Of a stretch of 41,950 nt of DNA, positions 1-7,706 are shown one piece after another. The notes beneath the pieces were generated by a model. It made no database searches and was not told where the DNA came from. It worked only from the letters and a program-made list of their open reading frames with translations. Made by a program: the position numbers and the translations under genes. Positions within the stretch are counted from its first letter, which is position 1, and every line of letters begins with the position of its first letter. Source of the DNA: a virus; the IMG/VR virus record IMGVR_UViG_3300033141_003239, positions 1 to 41,950 of that record; one strand, 5' to 3'.

Positions 1-1
1 G

Positions 2-274
2 GCAGCTATTAAAGGAGAACCATATAGACCAGGAATTGAACCAAGAGGAATAACTCAAACTCTTTTTGATGTCTTATTGGGAGTTAAGACTTATCCATTA
101 GATATCAGAAAGGGCTTGAAAGCAAGAAGCTATCGAAGAAAAAAGGAAATACAAGAGGCAAAATATCAATTGAGGCAGATTTTAAGGACTAAAGGATTTT
201 CTAAAGAAACTAAATTAAAAGCAAGAAAGAAATATAAAGCGAAATTAAAAGCTATTAGGGAGAAATATCGGTAG
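2..274 (+). CDS. C-terminal end of a large virion protein (partial)
   Basis: The frame is open from the first bases of the window and ends at 274, giving about 90 residues; the true start lies upstream. The end is very basic and helical (many K/R from about residue 35). The PRGITQTLFDVLLGVKTYP segment resembles, from memory, C-terminal regions of very large phage internal or polyvalent proteins. The gene at the other end of the window (40835 onward) is the N-terminal part of such a protein, so both may belong to one gene in a circular genome. Function is inferred from context only. Confidence 0.6.
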   Translation, partial: AAIKGEPYRPGIEPRGITQTLFDVLLGVKTYPLDIRKGLKARSYRRKKEIQEAKYQLRQILRTKGFSKETKLKARKKYKAKLKAIREKYR

Positions 275-437
275 CGCATTCATAATCAGGATTTAAAAGT
301 CCAGGAATGCCAGGATCGCAATGATAAGAAGATGGATCACTATGAATAACAAAAAGATAAATATAAAGAAGAATTATAAAAATAAGTATTAACCAATGTT
401 TGGAAGGAGTATCTTTAATTTCTTGAATTAAACTCAT
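255..437 (-). CDS. Possible antisense small membrane protein
   Basis: This 60-residue frame on the minus strand fills the gap between two plus-strand genes. It has one clear hydrophobic segment (WLILIFIILLYIYLFVI, about residues 15-31) and a Cys-containing tail. Upstream of its ATG there is an extended -10 (TGTTATAAT, complement of 446-454) but no Shine-Dalgarno, so it would be nearly leaderless. It would be the only minus-strand gene here and may be fortuitous. Confidence 0.22.
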   Translation of the reverse strand: MSLIQEIKDTPSKHWLILIFIILLYIYLFVIHSDPSSYHCDPGIPGLLNPDYECATDISP

Positions 438-467
438 TACTGAAAATTATAACACAAGGAGCCAAAT

Positions 468-911
468 ATGGACAAACAAACAGAAAACACAACTCAAGAA
501 ATAAAACAACTTTCTCAAAAAATAGAGGAGAGTGCAGAGAGAATCGCACAACAAGAAAGTTTAAAAAAGAGAAAGAGGGAATTCTTGCCAGACCCTAGAA
601 TTTCTTATCGTTATAACCCAGATTATCATAAACTGGCTGATTTTTTAGGAATAGATAAAGAAAAAAGAGATGATTTAAGTATAGCAGAAAAACTTGATTT
701 AATAAGAGAATGGGGAATTAAAAAAACTGGATCTACACAATTAATAGATACATTGATGGCAATTAAAAAGTTAAAAAGGAAATTGGGATTAAATTTACAG
801 GGAGAAACTTTGGTTAAAGCTCTTTATAAGTATTTAAGGTTATCACTTGAAAAAGAAACAATTAAAAAAGAAATGGAACTTCTAAAAGGGGAGGTGGAAA
901 AAAATGAGTGA
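468..911 (+). CDS. Hypothetical helical protein upstream of tail fibre genes
   Basis: This 147-residue protein starts after an AAGGAG site. Residues 1-35 and 100-147 are charged and look coiled-coil. The middle has a short conserved-looking patch (DPRISYRYNPDYHKLADFLG). It overlaps the next gene by 8 nt, so the two are probably co-translated. I do not recognise the family. Its place between a large virion protein and the fibre suggests a virion or assembly role, which is inference. Confidence 0.75.
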   Translation: MDKQTENTTQEIKQLSQKIEESAERIAQQESLKKRKREFLPDPRISYRYNPDYHKLADFLGIDKEKRDDLSIAEKLDLIREWGIKKTGSTQLIDTLMAIKKLKRKLGLNLQGETLVKALYKYLRLSLEKETIKKEMELLKGEVEKNE

Positions 912-1272
912 AGCAAGTCTTCATACAGGCAATGCTCAGCCCCAAATGGATAGGGAAGAGCATGACCATCCAAATGGTGCAGAAGCAGCAAAAAGGGTTT
1001 CTATCAGGGGATTAATAACTCCCCAGTTGTCAACAGTAACTGTTTCAACAACAGAAACTCCCTGTCCAGCTGTTTCTATGCCTAATAGAAGAAGTATTAT
1101 TATTTTTAACTCTAATGCAAGTTTAGTATGTTGGATCGGGGCATCAGGACTGGCATCAGGAACAGGAATAAAACTTGATAGTGAGGAAAAGATGGTAATT
1201 GATTCTGAGAGGGGACTAACTGCAATTGCAGAAGCAAATTATGTATTATTAAGAATTTTGGAGTTAAGGTAA
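904..1272 (+). CDS. Small beta-rich virion-associated protein
   Basis: This 122-residue protein has a strong GGGAGGTG site. The N-terminal 35 residues are polar and His/Glu-rich. The remainder is beta-rich with NRRSIIIFNSNASLVCWIGA followed by a short glycine turn and LDSEEKMVI. From memory this pattern occurs in small phage structural proteins encoded next to fibres. It lies just upstream of the fibre and probably belongs to the same operon. No enzyme motif is visible. Confidence 0.65.
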   Translation: MSEASLHTGNAQPQMDREEHDHPNGAEAAKRVSIRGLITPQLSTVTVSTTETPCPAVSMPNRRSIIIFNSNASLVCWIGASGLASGTGIKLDSEEKMVIDSERGLTAIAEANYVLLRILELR

Positions 1273-1281
1273 GGAGGTAAT

Positions 1282-3255
1282 ATGGCAGGTCGTGCTGATT
1301 TTTATACTACACCAACAGTAAGATTAGATACCCGTTATGTCAACATCACTGGCGACACGATGACGGGAATGCTGTCTTACCAAAGTAGCCGAAGCATTAC
1401 CGATTTATATCACGTAGTTGATAAAAGGTATGTTGACGAGGCAGTAACAGCATTGGGTGCAAGGTATTATATGATTGACACCGCTTCTGGAGAGGCAGAT
1501 TACAAACTTTGTTCTCTTACTGCTTCGTCGGATACGGAAAAAAGTATTAACGGAACAGACCTCGCAGACGGAGATTACATCGCAGGCTGGATTTCTCCAA
1601 ATACTAACGAACCTGATAAGTTAATAGCGGGAGTCTATAACTGGAGGGTTTATGCGGAGAAGACTGGGGGAACGAAAACGCTACGGCTTTATTGGAAATT
1701 GGTTGAAAGGAAAAGCGACGACTCAGAAACTGTCATTGGAACTTCTGTTGTCAGCAACGAGATTACGACTGGCAAGAATTCTTACATTATTCCTCTTACT
1801 TTGTCAGCAGACCACGAGGTAGCGAGTGATAGTTATGTTGTCGGCAAACTTTATGCCGATGTTTCTGGAGGCGGGAATGCTCCGTCAGTAACTCTTTATT
1901 ATGAAGGAGACTCTGACTCGCATTGGGAAATTCCCGTCAATACCGAAATACTTGATAACAGCTATGTAAATGCAACTGGGGATACGATGACGGGAGCTTT
2001 GACAATTACTCCCTCCGCCGATGGGACTTCAATTTTAAATGTTACTACGGCTGCTGGAACTTCTGTTTTAAATGTAGATACCACTAATAAAAGAGTGGGG
2101 ATTGGAACGGATAGTCCCGCAGGAATTTTAGATTTGGATTCTGGAGCATCGTCAGCGGTTTTATATATGCGAACCGACTCAGGGGCTTATGATGCAAGGA
2201 TTCAAGGATATAACGGAGCAACTATAAAATTTACTGCTGGATATGATGAAAGCGATGATGTTGTTAAATTGTTTTATGGTTCATTTGCGGGTGGAAAAGG
2301 AATAGCTATAGATTCCTCTGGCGATGTCGGTATTGGGACAACGAGTCCAACCTCCAAGCTGCACCTTTACGGGACTACCACTCAAATCGGAGTAAATATC
2401 AAAGCGGATGGGAACTACAACTCTTTTATGATTCTTGATTCTGGGAAAACAAGTGTTGCCAAATCTGGATTTTGGTTCAAACATGCGGGAACTGAACAAT
2501 GGCGGGTTTCGAAAGATGCTAACAATAACTTTGAGATTTACGATGATGCCAATAACTTGACAAAACTCTATTTTAAGGTTGGGGCAGGAGCAGATGGTTA
2601 TATTGTTAATGTTGACCAATTTGGGTTGGGGACTTCTTCGCCAAAAGCCCTTTTACATCTTCAATCAGACACAGCGGCAACCAATGTAATTTTCCAACAG
2701 GATGTCAATACGGGAAGCGGCTTTGCCTTTACTTTTAGGAAGAGCAGGGGAACAGAATCATCTCCCTCTGTAGTTTTCAACAACGACATTGTTGGAGAAA
2801 TTGCTTGGAAGCCCTATGATGGGCTAGATTATATTTCCGAGTCTGGAAGAATCAGGGTTGAAATGGATGGGGGAATAGGCAATGATGACGTCCCTGGAAG
2901 GATGACTTTTTGGACTACTGCCGATGGCGCAAACTCTCCCACGGAGCGGATGAGGATTAACAATGCTGGTGATGTGGCGATTGGGCTTGCTGCTTCAGCC
3001 TCGGCCCAACTGCATATTGACCAATCTTCAGCTACAGGAGCACAGCCAGTTTTACTTCTAGACCAAGCCGATGTTTCTGAAGAATTTATTAAGTTTGTTG
3101 GCTCAGCAGCAGCAGGAGTTTTAACTCAATCCATTGTCAACGCCTCTGATGTTACTACCGCTACGGTAGCTGGCTATTTACGAGTTTATGTTCAAGATGA
3201 TGGAGACCAGATTACCGACCAAGCCTATTATGTTCCAATTTATACCCTTTCTTAA
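1282..3255 (+). CDS. Tail fibre / receptor-binding protein
   Basis: This 657-residue protein follows AAGGAGGT. It has classic fibre repeats: two GDTMTG motifs (about residues 22 and 231), VVDKRYVDEAV near residue 45, and GIGTxSP-type repeats with a following L-H/D-L (about residues 272, 349 and 447), plus a related VAIGLAASASAQLHID near 565. Such repeats form trimeric beta structures in phage fibres and collar proteins. No intramolecular chaperone domain is obvious. It should bind the host surface; the receptor is unknown. GC content seems somewhat higher than in neighbouring genes, consistent with modular exchange. Confidence 0.88.
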   Translation: MAGRADFYTTPTVRLDTRYVNITGDTMTGMLSYQSSRSITDLYHVVDKRYVDEAVTALGARYYMIDTASGEADYKLCSLTASSDTEKSINGTDLADGDYIAGWISPNTNEPDKLIAGVYNWRVYAEKTGGTKTLRLYWKLVERKSDDSETVIGTSVVSNEITTGKNSYIIPLTLSADHEVASDSYVVGKLYADVSGGGNAPSVTLYYEGDSDSHWEIPVNTEILDNSYVNATGDTMTGALTITPSADGTSILNVTTAAGTSVLNVDTTNKRVGIGTDSPAGILDLDSGASSAVLYMRTDSGAYDARIQGYNGATIKFTAGYDESDDVVKLFYGSFAGGKGIAIDSSGDVGIGTTSPTSKLHLYGTTTQIGVNIKADGNYNSFMILDSGKTSVAKSGFWFKHAGTEQWRVSKDANNNFEIYDDANNLTKLYFKVGAGADGYIVNVDQFGLGTSSPKALLHLQSDTAATNVIFQQDVNTGSGFAFTFRKSRGTESSPSVVFNNDIVGEIAWKPYDGLDYISESGRIRVEMDGGIGNDDVPGRMTFWTTADGANSPTERMRINNAGDVAIGLAASASAQLHIDQSSATGAQPVLLLDQADVSEEFIKFVGSAAAGVLTQSIVNASDVTTATVAGYLRVYVQDDGDQITDQAYYVPIYTLS

Positions 3256-3267
3256 AGGAGGTGAAAA

Positions 3268-3504
3268 ATGCTTGATTTTATAAAATTTATCAACGACAAT
3301 GTTTCTTTAACTTCTGCTCAAAAGCAGGCATTATTGGATGATTTTTGTTCTGCTTTCAATTATGATGAGATACCAGAAGCTGAGTCGCCATCAAAAAAGG
3401 ATTTTGCTAATCAGATAATCAGTAATTTTATTGTTAGTCATATTAACGATTATCGGAGAAGAAAAGAAGCGGAAAAAATTTCTATTGAGGAGTTGGAGCT
3501 ATGA
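3268..3504 (+). CDS. Hypothetical small helical protein
   Basis: This 78-residue protein follows an excellent AAAGGAGGTG site. It is acidic in the middle and helical throughout, with a KKDFANQIISNFIVSHINDYRRRKE segment. It is coupled to the next gene by an ATGA overlap. The family is not recognised. Small proteins just after a fibre gene can be fibre assembly factors, but nothing in this sequence proves that. Confidence 0.75.
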   Translation: MLDFIKFINDNVSLTSAQKQALLDDFCSAFNYDEIPEAESPSKKDFANQIISNFIVSHINDYRRRKEAEKISIEELEL

Positions 3505-3680
3505 AAAAACAAAAAAAAGAATTAAAACTAACTAGTCAAGAGTTACAACTGCTCATCAATGTTCTTTATCAAAATCGGTGGAATGGACAAGAATGGCAGA
3601 AGACAATTATGCCTTTGATAAATAAGATGAGTAAGATGATAGACGGCTTGACTAATAAAGAAAAATTTGGTAAAAAATAA
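3501..3680 (+). CDS. Hypothetical 59-residue basic protein
   Basis: The start codon overlaps the upstream stop (ATGA) and the upstream gene ends in GGAGTTGGAG, which can serve as ribosome site. The protein is lysine-rich at both ends with a central ELQLLINVLYQNRWNGQEWQKTIMPLINKM helix-rich part. Its 3' end carries the -35 and -10 of the downstream small RNA gene. No function recognised. Confidence 0.65.
   Translation: MKKQKKELKLTSQELQLLINVLYQNRWNGQEWQKTIMPLINKMSKMIDGLTNKEKFGKK
3648..3676 (+). promoter_or_regulatory. Promoter of small RNA copy 1
   Basis: TTGACT (3648-3653), a 17-nt spacer and TAAAAA (3671-3676). The arrangement aligns base for base with the better promoter of copy 2 (TTGACT, 17 nt, TATAAA at 34330-34358). 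It lies inside the end of the preceding gene. The -10 is weak by itself; conservation of spacing between copies is the main support. Confidence 0.6.
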
Positions 3681-3682
3681 TT

Positions 3683-3783
3683 ACAATTGAATAAATAGAC
3701 CCTACTTTAAGAAATCTTAAAGGCTAGGAGCTTTTCCTAGAGAACAAAGTAATCTTTGCTAGGAAAAGAACCTAGCTTTTTTT
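3683..3783 (+). ncRNA. Two-hairpin structured small RNA, copy 1
   Basis: After an AT-rich 5' end, hairpin 1 is CTTTAAG (3705-3711) / CTTAAAG (3716-3722) with an AAAT loop. Hairpin 2 is compound: GCTAGG (3723-3728) pairs with CCTAGC (3771-3776), CTTTTCCTAG (3731-3740) with CTAGGAAAAG (3759-3768), and CAAAG (3745-3749) with CTTTG (3754-3758), followed by seven T. Copy 2 at 34365-34465 keeps the same fold with paired changes (AAG/CTT to GGG/CCC; CAAAG/CTTTG to CGAAG/CTTCG). The 3' end is an intrinsic terminator. It may be an independent sRNA, a leader/attenuator, or both. The family is not recognised. Confidence 0.8.
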
Positions 3784-3789
3784 GTTGAA

Positions 3790-4029
3790 ATGGCTCAAAA
3801 ATCAGACCACGATTTACTAATTGAAATCAATACGCATGTTAAATACATCCGACGGACTCTTTGTGAACATAACAAAGCTATAAAGCGAGCTACTAAGGAG
3901 AGACAGGATTTAAGAGATTGGCAGGAAAAGATGGACACGAGGATAGGAGTTTTTGTGGGATTGGCAAGTTTTATCGGGGGAGCAATAGTTTTCATAGTAA
4001 ACAAAGCGTGGGATTGGTTCGATAAATGA
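3790..4029 (+). CDS. Holin-like / XhlA-type membrane protein
   Basis: This 79-residue protein has a charged helical N-terminus (DHDLLIEINTHVKYIRRTL) and one C-terminal transmembrane segment (IGVFVGLASFIGGAIVFIV, about residues 52-70). This is the layout of phage XhlA-like or holin-accessory proteins that work with an endolysin at the inner membrane. It overlaps the endolysin gene by ATGA. There is no Shine-Dalgarno: the ATG lies only 6 nt after the U-tract of the small RNA terminator, so translation would need readthrough and an unusual start. Confidence 0.7.
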   Translation: MAQKSDHDLLIEINTHVKYIRRTLCEHNKAIKRATKERQDLRDWQEKMDTRIGVFVGLASFIGGAIVFIVNKAWDWFDK

Positions 4030-5120
4030 AAATCAGATATCCCTTTAAAGGAAAAAGCACAACTTACAAAATAACGCAAAAATTTGGAGAAAACCCGCAC
4101 ATTTACAAAAGATTTGGATTAAGAGGGCATTCTGGTCTTGATTTTTCCACTCCGCTGGGCACACCGATTGTTGCTTGCGATGATGGTATTTGTCGGGAAA
4201 ATCGTTTTGACAAGAATGGCTATGGTTGGTATGTCAAGCTCATTCATAGCTGGGGCGAGTCTTTATATGCTCACTTTCAGGAAAAATCTTTTTTAAGAGT
4301 TAACTCTAAAGTCAAAAAAGGCGAGGTGATTGGCTATGCGGATTCCACAGGTTTCAGCACTGGTCATCATCTTCATTTTGCCATTAGAGTTAATCCTTAT
4401 AACAGAAACGATGGATGGCTGGGTTACACAGACCCTCTTCCCTACCTGAAAGGAGGAGCAATGTCTCCAAGTGGAGATACCGTAAGTAAAGAAAGTTATG
4501 ACGCCTGTATGGCGGATAGAGAAAAGTTTTGGAAAAAATCCGATGAACTGGAAAAAGAACTGGAAAGAGTTAGAGATGAATTTAAAAAACAAAAGGAGGA
4601 TTATGAAAGAGAAATTCGCTCTTTGCGGACTCGGAACATCGAGCAACAAAAACAAATTGAAGAGATTGCTGAAAAGCTTGGGACTGGTAAGGAGCTTGGT
4701 AAAATTTTGGCGGCGATTCAAAGAGGCAATGATGCTGTGGATGTGGTTGAACGAGCGAGACGGGAGACTGAGCGAGTGAAAAAGGAGTTGGAAAACTACA
4801 AAAACGAGGTAAAAGCTCAAGTAAAAGCAATCTGCGAGATGTATGATATACCCTTGACGGATTTTAAAGGGCTTAGAGAGGCGCTAATGCAATTTCAGCC
4901 TGTTTTTAAAGAGGAAAATAGACAAAAAAAGGGGGTGAAGCTAGGTATGAACGAAAAATTGAATAAAGTTTTAAAGGTTTTGGTGTGGGTGGGTATTCCT
5001 TATGCAGTTTTGAAGGTCGTGGAAGTGTTAAGTGGAGTTGAAGGATTTGCCGAATACTCACCGCTTCTAAATGTAATTGCTTACATCGCAAAGCAATTTA
5101 TTAAAGAGGAAGAAAAATGA
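4026..5120 (+). CDS. M23-family endopeptidase endolysin with C-terminal membrane region
   Basis: This 364-residue protein begins with a LytM/M23 metallopeptidase domain (residues 1-145). The zinc ligands are visible as H35-x3-D39 (GHSGLDF) and H115-x-H117 (HHLHF), with H83 in YAHF. Such enzymes cut peptidoglycan cross-links. Residues 155-275 are a long charged coiled coil. Residues 308-364 hold one or two hydrophobic segments that look like a separate small holin, with its own internal ribosome site at 4931-4938. It follows a holin-like gene and precedes another membrane protein, forming a lysis cassette. Confidence 0.87.
   Translation: MKIRYPFKGKSTTYKITQKFGENPHIYKRFGLRGHSGLDFSTPLGTPIVACDDGICRENRFDKNGYGWYVKLIHSWGESLYAHFQEKSFLRVNSKVKKGEVIGYADSTGFSTGHHLHFAIRVNPYNRNDGWLGYTDPLPYLKGGAMSPSGDTVSKESYDACMADREKFWKKSDELEKELERVRDEFKKQKEDYEREIRSLRTRNIEQQKQIEEIAEKLGTGKELGKILAAIQRGNDAVDVVERARRETERVKKELENYKNEVKAQVKAICEMYDIPLTDFKGLREALMQFQPVFKEENRQKKGVKLGMNEKLNKVLKVLVWVGIPYAVLKVVEVLSGVEGFAEYSPLLNVIAYIAKQFIKEEEK
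4947..5120 (+). CDS. Possible internally initiated holin-like protein
   Basis: In frame within the endolysin gene, codon 308 is an ATG preceded by GGGGGTGA at a spacing of about 8 nt, as strong as any start in the window. The product would be 57 residues, NEKLNKVLKVLVWVGIPYAVLK at the front, a second hydrophobic part near FAEYSPLLNVIAYIAKQF, and a charged tail, typical of a small holin. It may be made as well as the full-length enzyme, or the gene may be a fusion of endolysin and holin genes that kept the old start. Confidence 0.45.
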   Translation: MNEKLNKVLKVLVWVGIPYAVLKVVEVLSGVEGFAEYSPLLNVIAYIAKQFIKEEEK

Positions 5121-5221
5121 TTTGGGAGTTTATAATTTTTTATTATTTGGGTCTGCTAACAGGAATGATTTTGGGAACTCTTCTTTGTTGGTGGATTTTC
5201 TTTAAAGACAATGGCAAATAG
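5117..5221 (+). CDS. Tiny membrane protein (34 residues)
   Basis: The ATG overlaps the endolysin stop (ATGA), and GAGG of the endolysin end sits at proper distance as ribosome site. The product is almost one transmembrane helix (IIFYYLGLLTGMILGTLLCWWIFF) with a short charged tail. Its position directly after the endolysin suggests a spanin-like, holin or antiholin role, which is inference from place and topology. Confidence 0.6.
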   Translation: MIWEFIIFYYLGLLTGMILGTLLCWWIFFKDNGK

Positions 5222-5223
5222 AA

Positions 5224-5418
5224 TTGAGCTCGAAAAAAAAAGACGGACTAAGTTTTTACGAAATGGCTTACTATGACATTATGGGCTGGTCGTTAAAGAT
5301 GGACATTAAAACTTTACATGATGAAAAACTGCCTCTCTATTTTAGGATTGGGGCTTTAGTAAGATTATCTACCTTCGTAGATTTGGTTTACGAAGGTGAA
5401 GAGGATTTTCAGCAATGA
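5224..5418 (+). CDS. Hypothetical protein, start uncertain (possible frameshift at A9)
   Basis: The frame runs from a TTG at 5224 and reads LSFYEMAYYDIMGWSLKMDIKTLHDEK and on to 5418 (64 residues); there is no ribosome site for the TTG. An ATG at 5211 overlaps the upstream gene in another frame and reads into a run of nine A (5233-5241). A one-base slip there would join MANRIELEKK to DGLSFYEM, giving a more natural N-terminus. The gene is coupled to the next one by ATGA. No family recognised. Confidence 0.55.
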   Translation: MSSKKKDGLSFYEMAYYDIMGWSLKMDIKTLHDEKLPLYFRIGALVRLSTFVDLVYEGEEDFQQ

Positions 5419-5630
5419 AGGAAAGACTTTACGGTAAACCCTGTTTATACTTGAATAGATTCTGCACGGTAGTTGACGCCATAGAAAGGGCGAGAAGTCT
5501 GCAGGATATTCAAATCCTTAGAGAATACACTTGCAAGCCTTGTCTTAGGCATGAAAGAGAAATTGATCCAACTAGCGATCTGGAAGATTTCATCAAAAAA
5601 GAAGGGATAAAACTAGATGGGTGGGAATGA
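5415..5630 (+). CDS. Small Cys-containing hypothetical protein
   Basis: This 71-residue protein has an ATGA start overlap and four cysteines (GKPCLYLNRFC and YTCKPCLRHE), which could bind a metal. The C-terminus is acidic. It overlaps the start of the phosphoesterase gene by 14 nt, so the two are probably translated together. Function not recognised. Confidence 0.65.
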   Translation: MKERLYGKPCLYLNRFCTVVDAIERARSLQDIQILREYTCKPCLRHEREIDPTSDLEDFIKKEGIKLDGWE

Positions 5631-7641
5631 AAGATTAAATCCAATTGCGCCAGTCGATGTTTGGCATGACTTAGAAGAGCAATTAGAACTTCTTCATAGT
5701 GATACTCCTCTTAAAGAAATCTGGACTCACTTTACACCTAACTTTGTAGACACTCAGGTTGCAAAATTTGATATGGAGGAAGCATTGAGGGCAATGAGTG
5801 AGAGATGCAGGATTTATCAGGAGACAAAGATCACCCAACCCTCAGCGGTGATAACCTTAGACACGGAACTACCCGTGTCTATTTTTTTTAGTGGTGATTG
5901 GCACTTTGGCTCGATTTATACCGATCATGAAAGGCTTTTGGAAGATTTACATAAAATTATGGAAACGCCAAATGCCTACCTCTTCTTGATGGCTAACTTA
6001 ATAGACAATGGTATTCCTGCCAAATATCCTGATGCGATGTTAAGAAACTCCCTGCCTCCCCAAGAACAGGTAATTGCGGTAAGAAAAATAATTCAGAAGC
6101 TGGATGAGAAAGGAAAAATTCTTGGAGCAGTAGTCTCACCTTGCCATGAGGGGTGGTGTATAGATGCAGAAAAAAGCGAAATTCTTACACGAAACGGCTG
6201 GAAAAAAGAAGAAGAAATTCTAATAGGCAGCGAAATTGTTACTTTTAATATTTTTACGGAGAAGTTTGAATATGCAAGGGTATTGGATAAATATAGCGGA
6301 TATTATAATGGTGAAATGTTTCATTTTAAAAACGATAATGTAGATTTACTATGCACTCCAAACCATAAAATTCTTTACATTAATAGTAGTAAGAAATATT
6401 TTCACGAGGCAAAACTAATTAAAAATATAAGTAATATCAAATTCTGGCAAACTACAAAATTTGCAAATCAGCAGGACGGGAGTAATAGAGGCGCTTATGA
6501 TTATAGTCTAATGTTAGTGGCCTGGATTATTACGGAGGGGACATATAGCAAAAAATTTAATAGAATCACTATTTATCAATCAACTAAAAATCTTCCTATG
6601 TTAGAACGTATTAGAAAAATCTTGCGGAAGAATCATATTAAATTTAAGGAAAGTATCCATCCATCTGGATTTGGCGGAGCTGATGTAGTTGGTTTTAGTT
6701 TCAAACCATCTGTTGATTTTATGAAACGATGGTTTCCTACTGAAGCCATACATCGTATACCACGAAGAATATTTGATTTTAGAAAAAAGAAAAGAATCCT
6801 ATTTCTACGAGAATTAATGTTGGGAGATGGAACAAGTCGTGAATTTACCTATAATACTCGTTCCTGGGAACTAGCAAGTGATGTTCAAGAATTAGCAATT
6901 AAATCTGGAATCAAAGCAACAATAGGAAAAAAAGGAGAAAAGGATTGGGCTATATATATGAAAGAACCAAATGGAAGAAATGGGGGAAATTTTGTATGGA
7001 TTGGTAATGGAGAGATGAGGAAAATTGATTTTAAGGGGAAAATATGGTGTCCTCATACTAAAAACGGTACAATCGTGGTAAGAAGAAATGGCAAAGTATG
7101 TATTACGGGAAATACCTGGACTGTCGCAGGACAAGATATTAATGCCATGCTTTTTGGTTATGAGGGCAGGAAATTTCCAGTTTTGGAGAACGGAGGGATT
7201 ACTCATTTGTTTGTCGGCAGTCAGGAATACCAGATTGCCTCTTACCATCAAATCGGACCATTTGAAAGCAACTTTAATCCTACTCATGGGATAAGACAAA
7301 TGAATAGATTAAGAGCAAGGAATGTAGATATAATATGTGCCGCCCACAAACATTGGGGGGCAACCCTACAAGTCTATGAAGGTGTGGCAGAAAGTATGCG
7401 TCCCAATGTTTATATTAGAAGCGGAACTTATAAACTAGATGACCAATGGGCACGGGAACGCTGGGGAATTCTTGGCGAGCCCTCAGGACAATCAGTTATG
7501 CTTTGGCCTAATGAAAGACGGATGCAGGAGTTCTTAGATATTGATACAGCCATCGAAGCTCACGAAGCAATCTATCTAGTAAGGTGGCTTGAAACTGTAG
7601 AGATGTTGGGGAAAATAAGGGAATTGGCAGAAGCCTCCTAA
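5617..7641 (+). CDS. Metallophosphoesterase interrupted by an intein
   Basis: The extein (residues 1-180 and 500-674, about 355 residues after splicing) is a calcineurin-like phosphoesterase. Motifs: GDWHFGS (D94, H96), MANLIDNG in place of GDxxDNG, SPCHEGW in place of GNHE, and AAHKHWG in place of GHxH. Key metal ligands are thus partly replaced, so activity may be altered. The intein (residues 181-499) sits right after SPCHEGW. Phage enzymes of this class act as DNA end nucleases or phosphatases; the substrate is unknown. It is the last gene of the lysis-side operon and is followed by a promoter-rich gap. Confidence 0.82.
   Translation: MGGNERLNPIAPVDVWHDLEEQLELLHSDTPLKEIWTHFTPNFVDTQVAKFDMEEALRAMSERCRIYQETKITQPSAVITLDTELPVSIFFSGDWHFGSIYTDHERLLEDLHKIMETPNAYLFLMANLIDNGIPAKYPDAMLRNSLPPQEQVIAVRKIIQKLDEKGKILGAVVSPCHEGWCIDAEKSEILTRNGWKKEEEILIGSEIVTFNIFTEKFEYARVLDKYSGYYNGEMFHFKNDNVDLLCTPNHKILYINSSKKYFHEAKLIKNISNIKFWQTTKFANQQDGSNRGAYDYSLMLVAWIITEGTYSKKFNRITIYQSTKNLPMLERIRKILRKNHIKFKESIHPSGFGGADVVGFSFKPSVDFMKRWFPTEAIHRIPRRIFDFRKKKRILFLRELMLGDGTSREFTYNTRSWELASDVQELAIKSGIKATIGKKGEKDWAIYMKEPNGRNGGNFVWIGNGEMRKIDFKGKIWCPHTKNGTIVVRRNGKVCITGNTWTVAGQDINAMLFGYEGRKFPVLENGGITHLFVGSQEYQIASYHQIGPFESNFNPTHGIRQMNRLRARNVDIICAAHKHWGATLQVYEGVAESMRPNVYIRSGTYKLDDQWARERWGILGEPSGQSVMLWPNERRMQEFLDIDTAIEAHEAIYLVRWLETVEMLGKIRELAEAS
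6157..7113 (+). mobile_element. Intein with LAGLIDADG endonuclease domain
   Basis: The 319-residue intein begins with Cys (CIDAEKSEILTRNGW, block A), has block B with TPNH (LLCTPNHKI), and ends ...GKVCITGN followed by Thr as first extein residue. Two dodecapeptide motifs mark a homing endonuclease: VAWIITEGTY (about residue 301 of the host protein) and ELMLGDGTS (about 399). The usual penultimate His is replaced by Gly (GN instead of HN), a known variation in some inteins. The insertion point is inside the catalytic motif region of the host enzyme, the kind of conserved site inteins prefer. Confidence 0.9.
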
Positions 7642-7651
7642 TCTTCACTTA

Positions 7652-7660
7652 TGTTATAAT
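7652..7660 (+). promoter_or_regulatory. Extended -10 promoter
   Basis: TGTTATAAT, an extended -10 element (TG at 7652-7653, TATAAT at 7655-7660), directly after the phosphoesterase stop. No -35 is visible at 17 nt. A transcript from about 7667 would lead into the small gene at 7707. Its leader holds CCCC...GGGG and TCTCT/AGAGA complementarities around the ribosome site. Confidence 0.5.
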
Positions 7661-7706
7661 ATAACTCTTCTGCCCCATCTCTGCCCTAGAGAGGAGGAGA
7701 AGGGGA

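Noticed and set aside
4293-4820. Minus-strand 175-residue frame opposite the endolysin
   Set aside because: Complement of a Lys/Glu coiled coil, which is naturally stop-poor on the other strand; no ribosome site.
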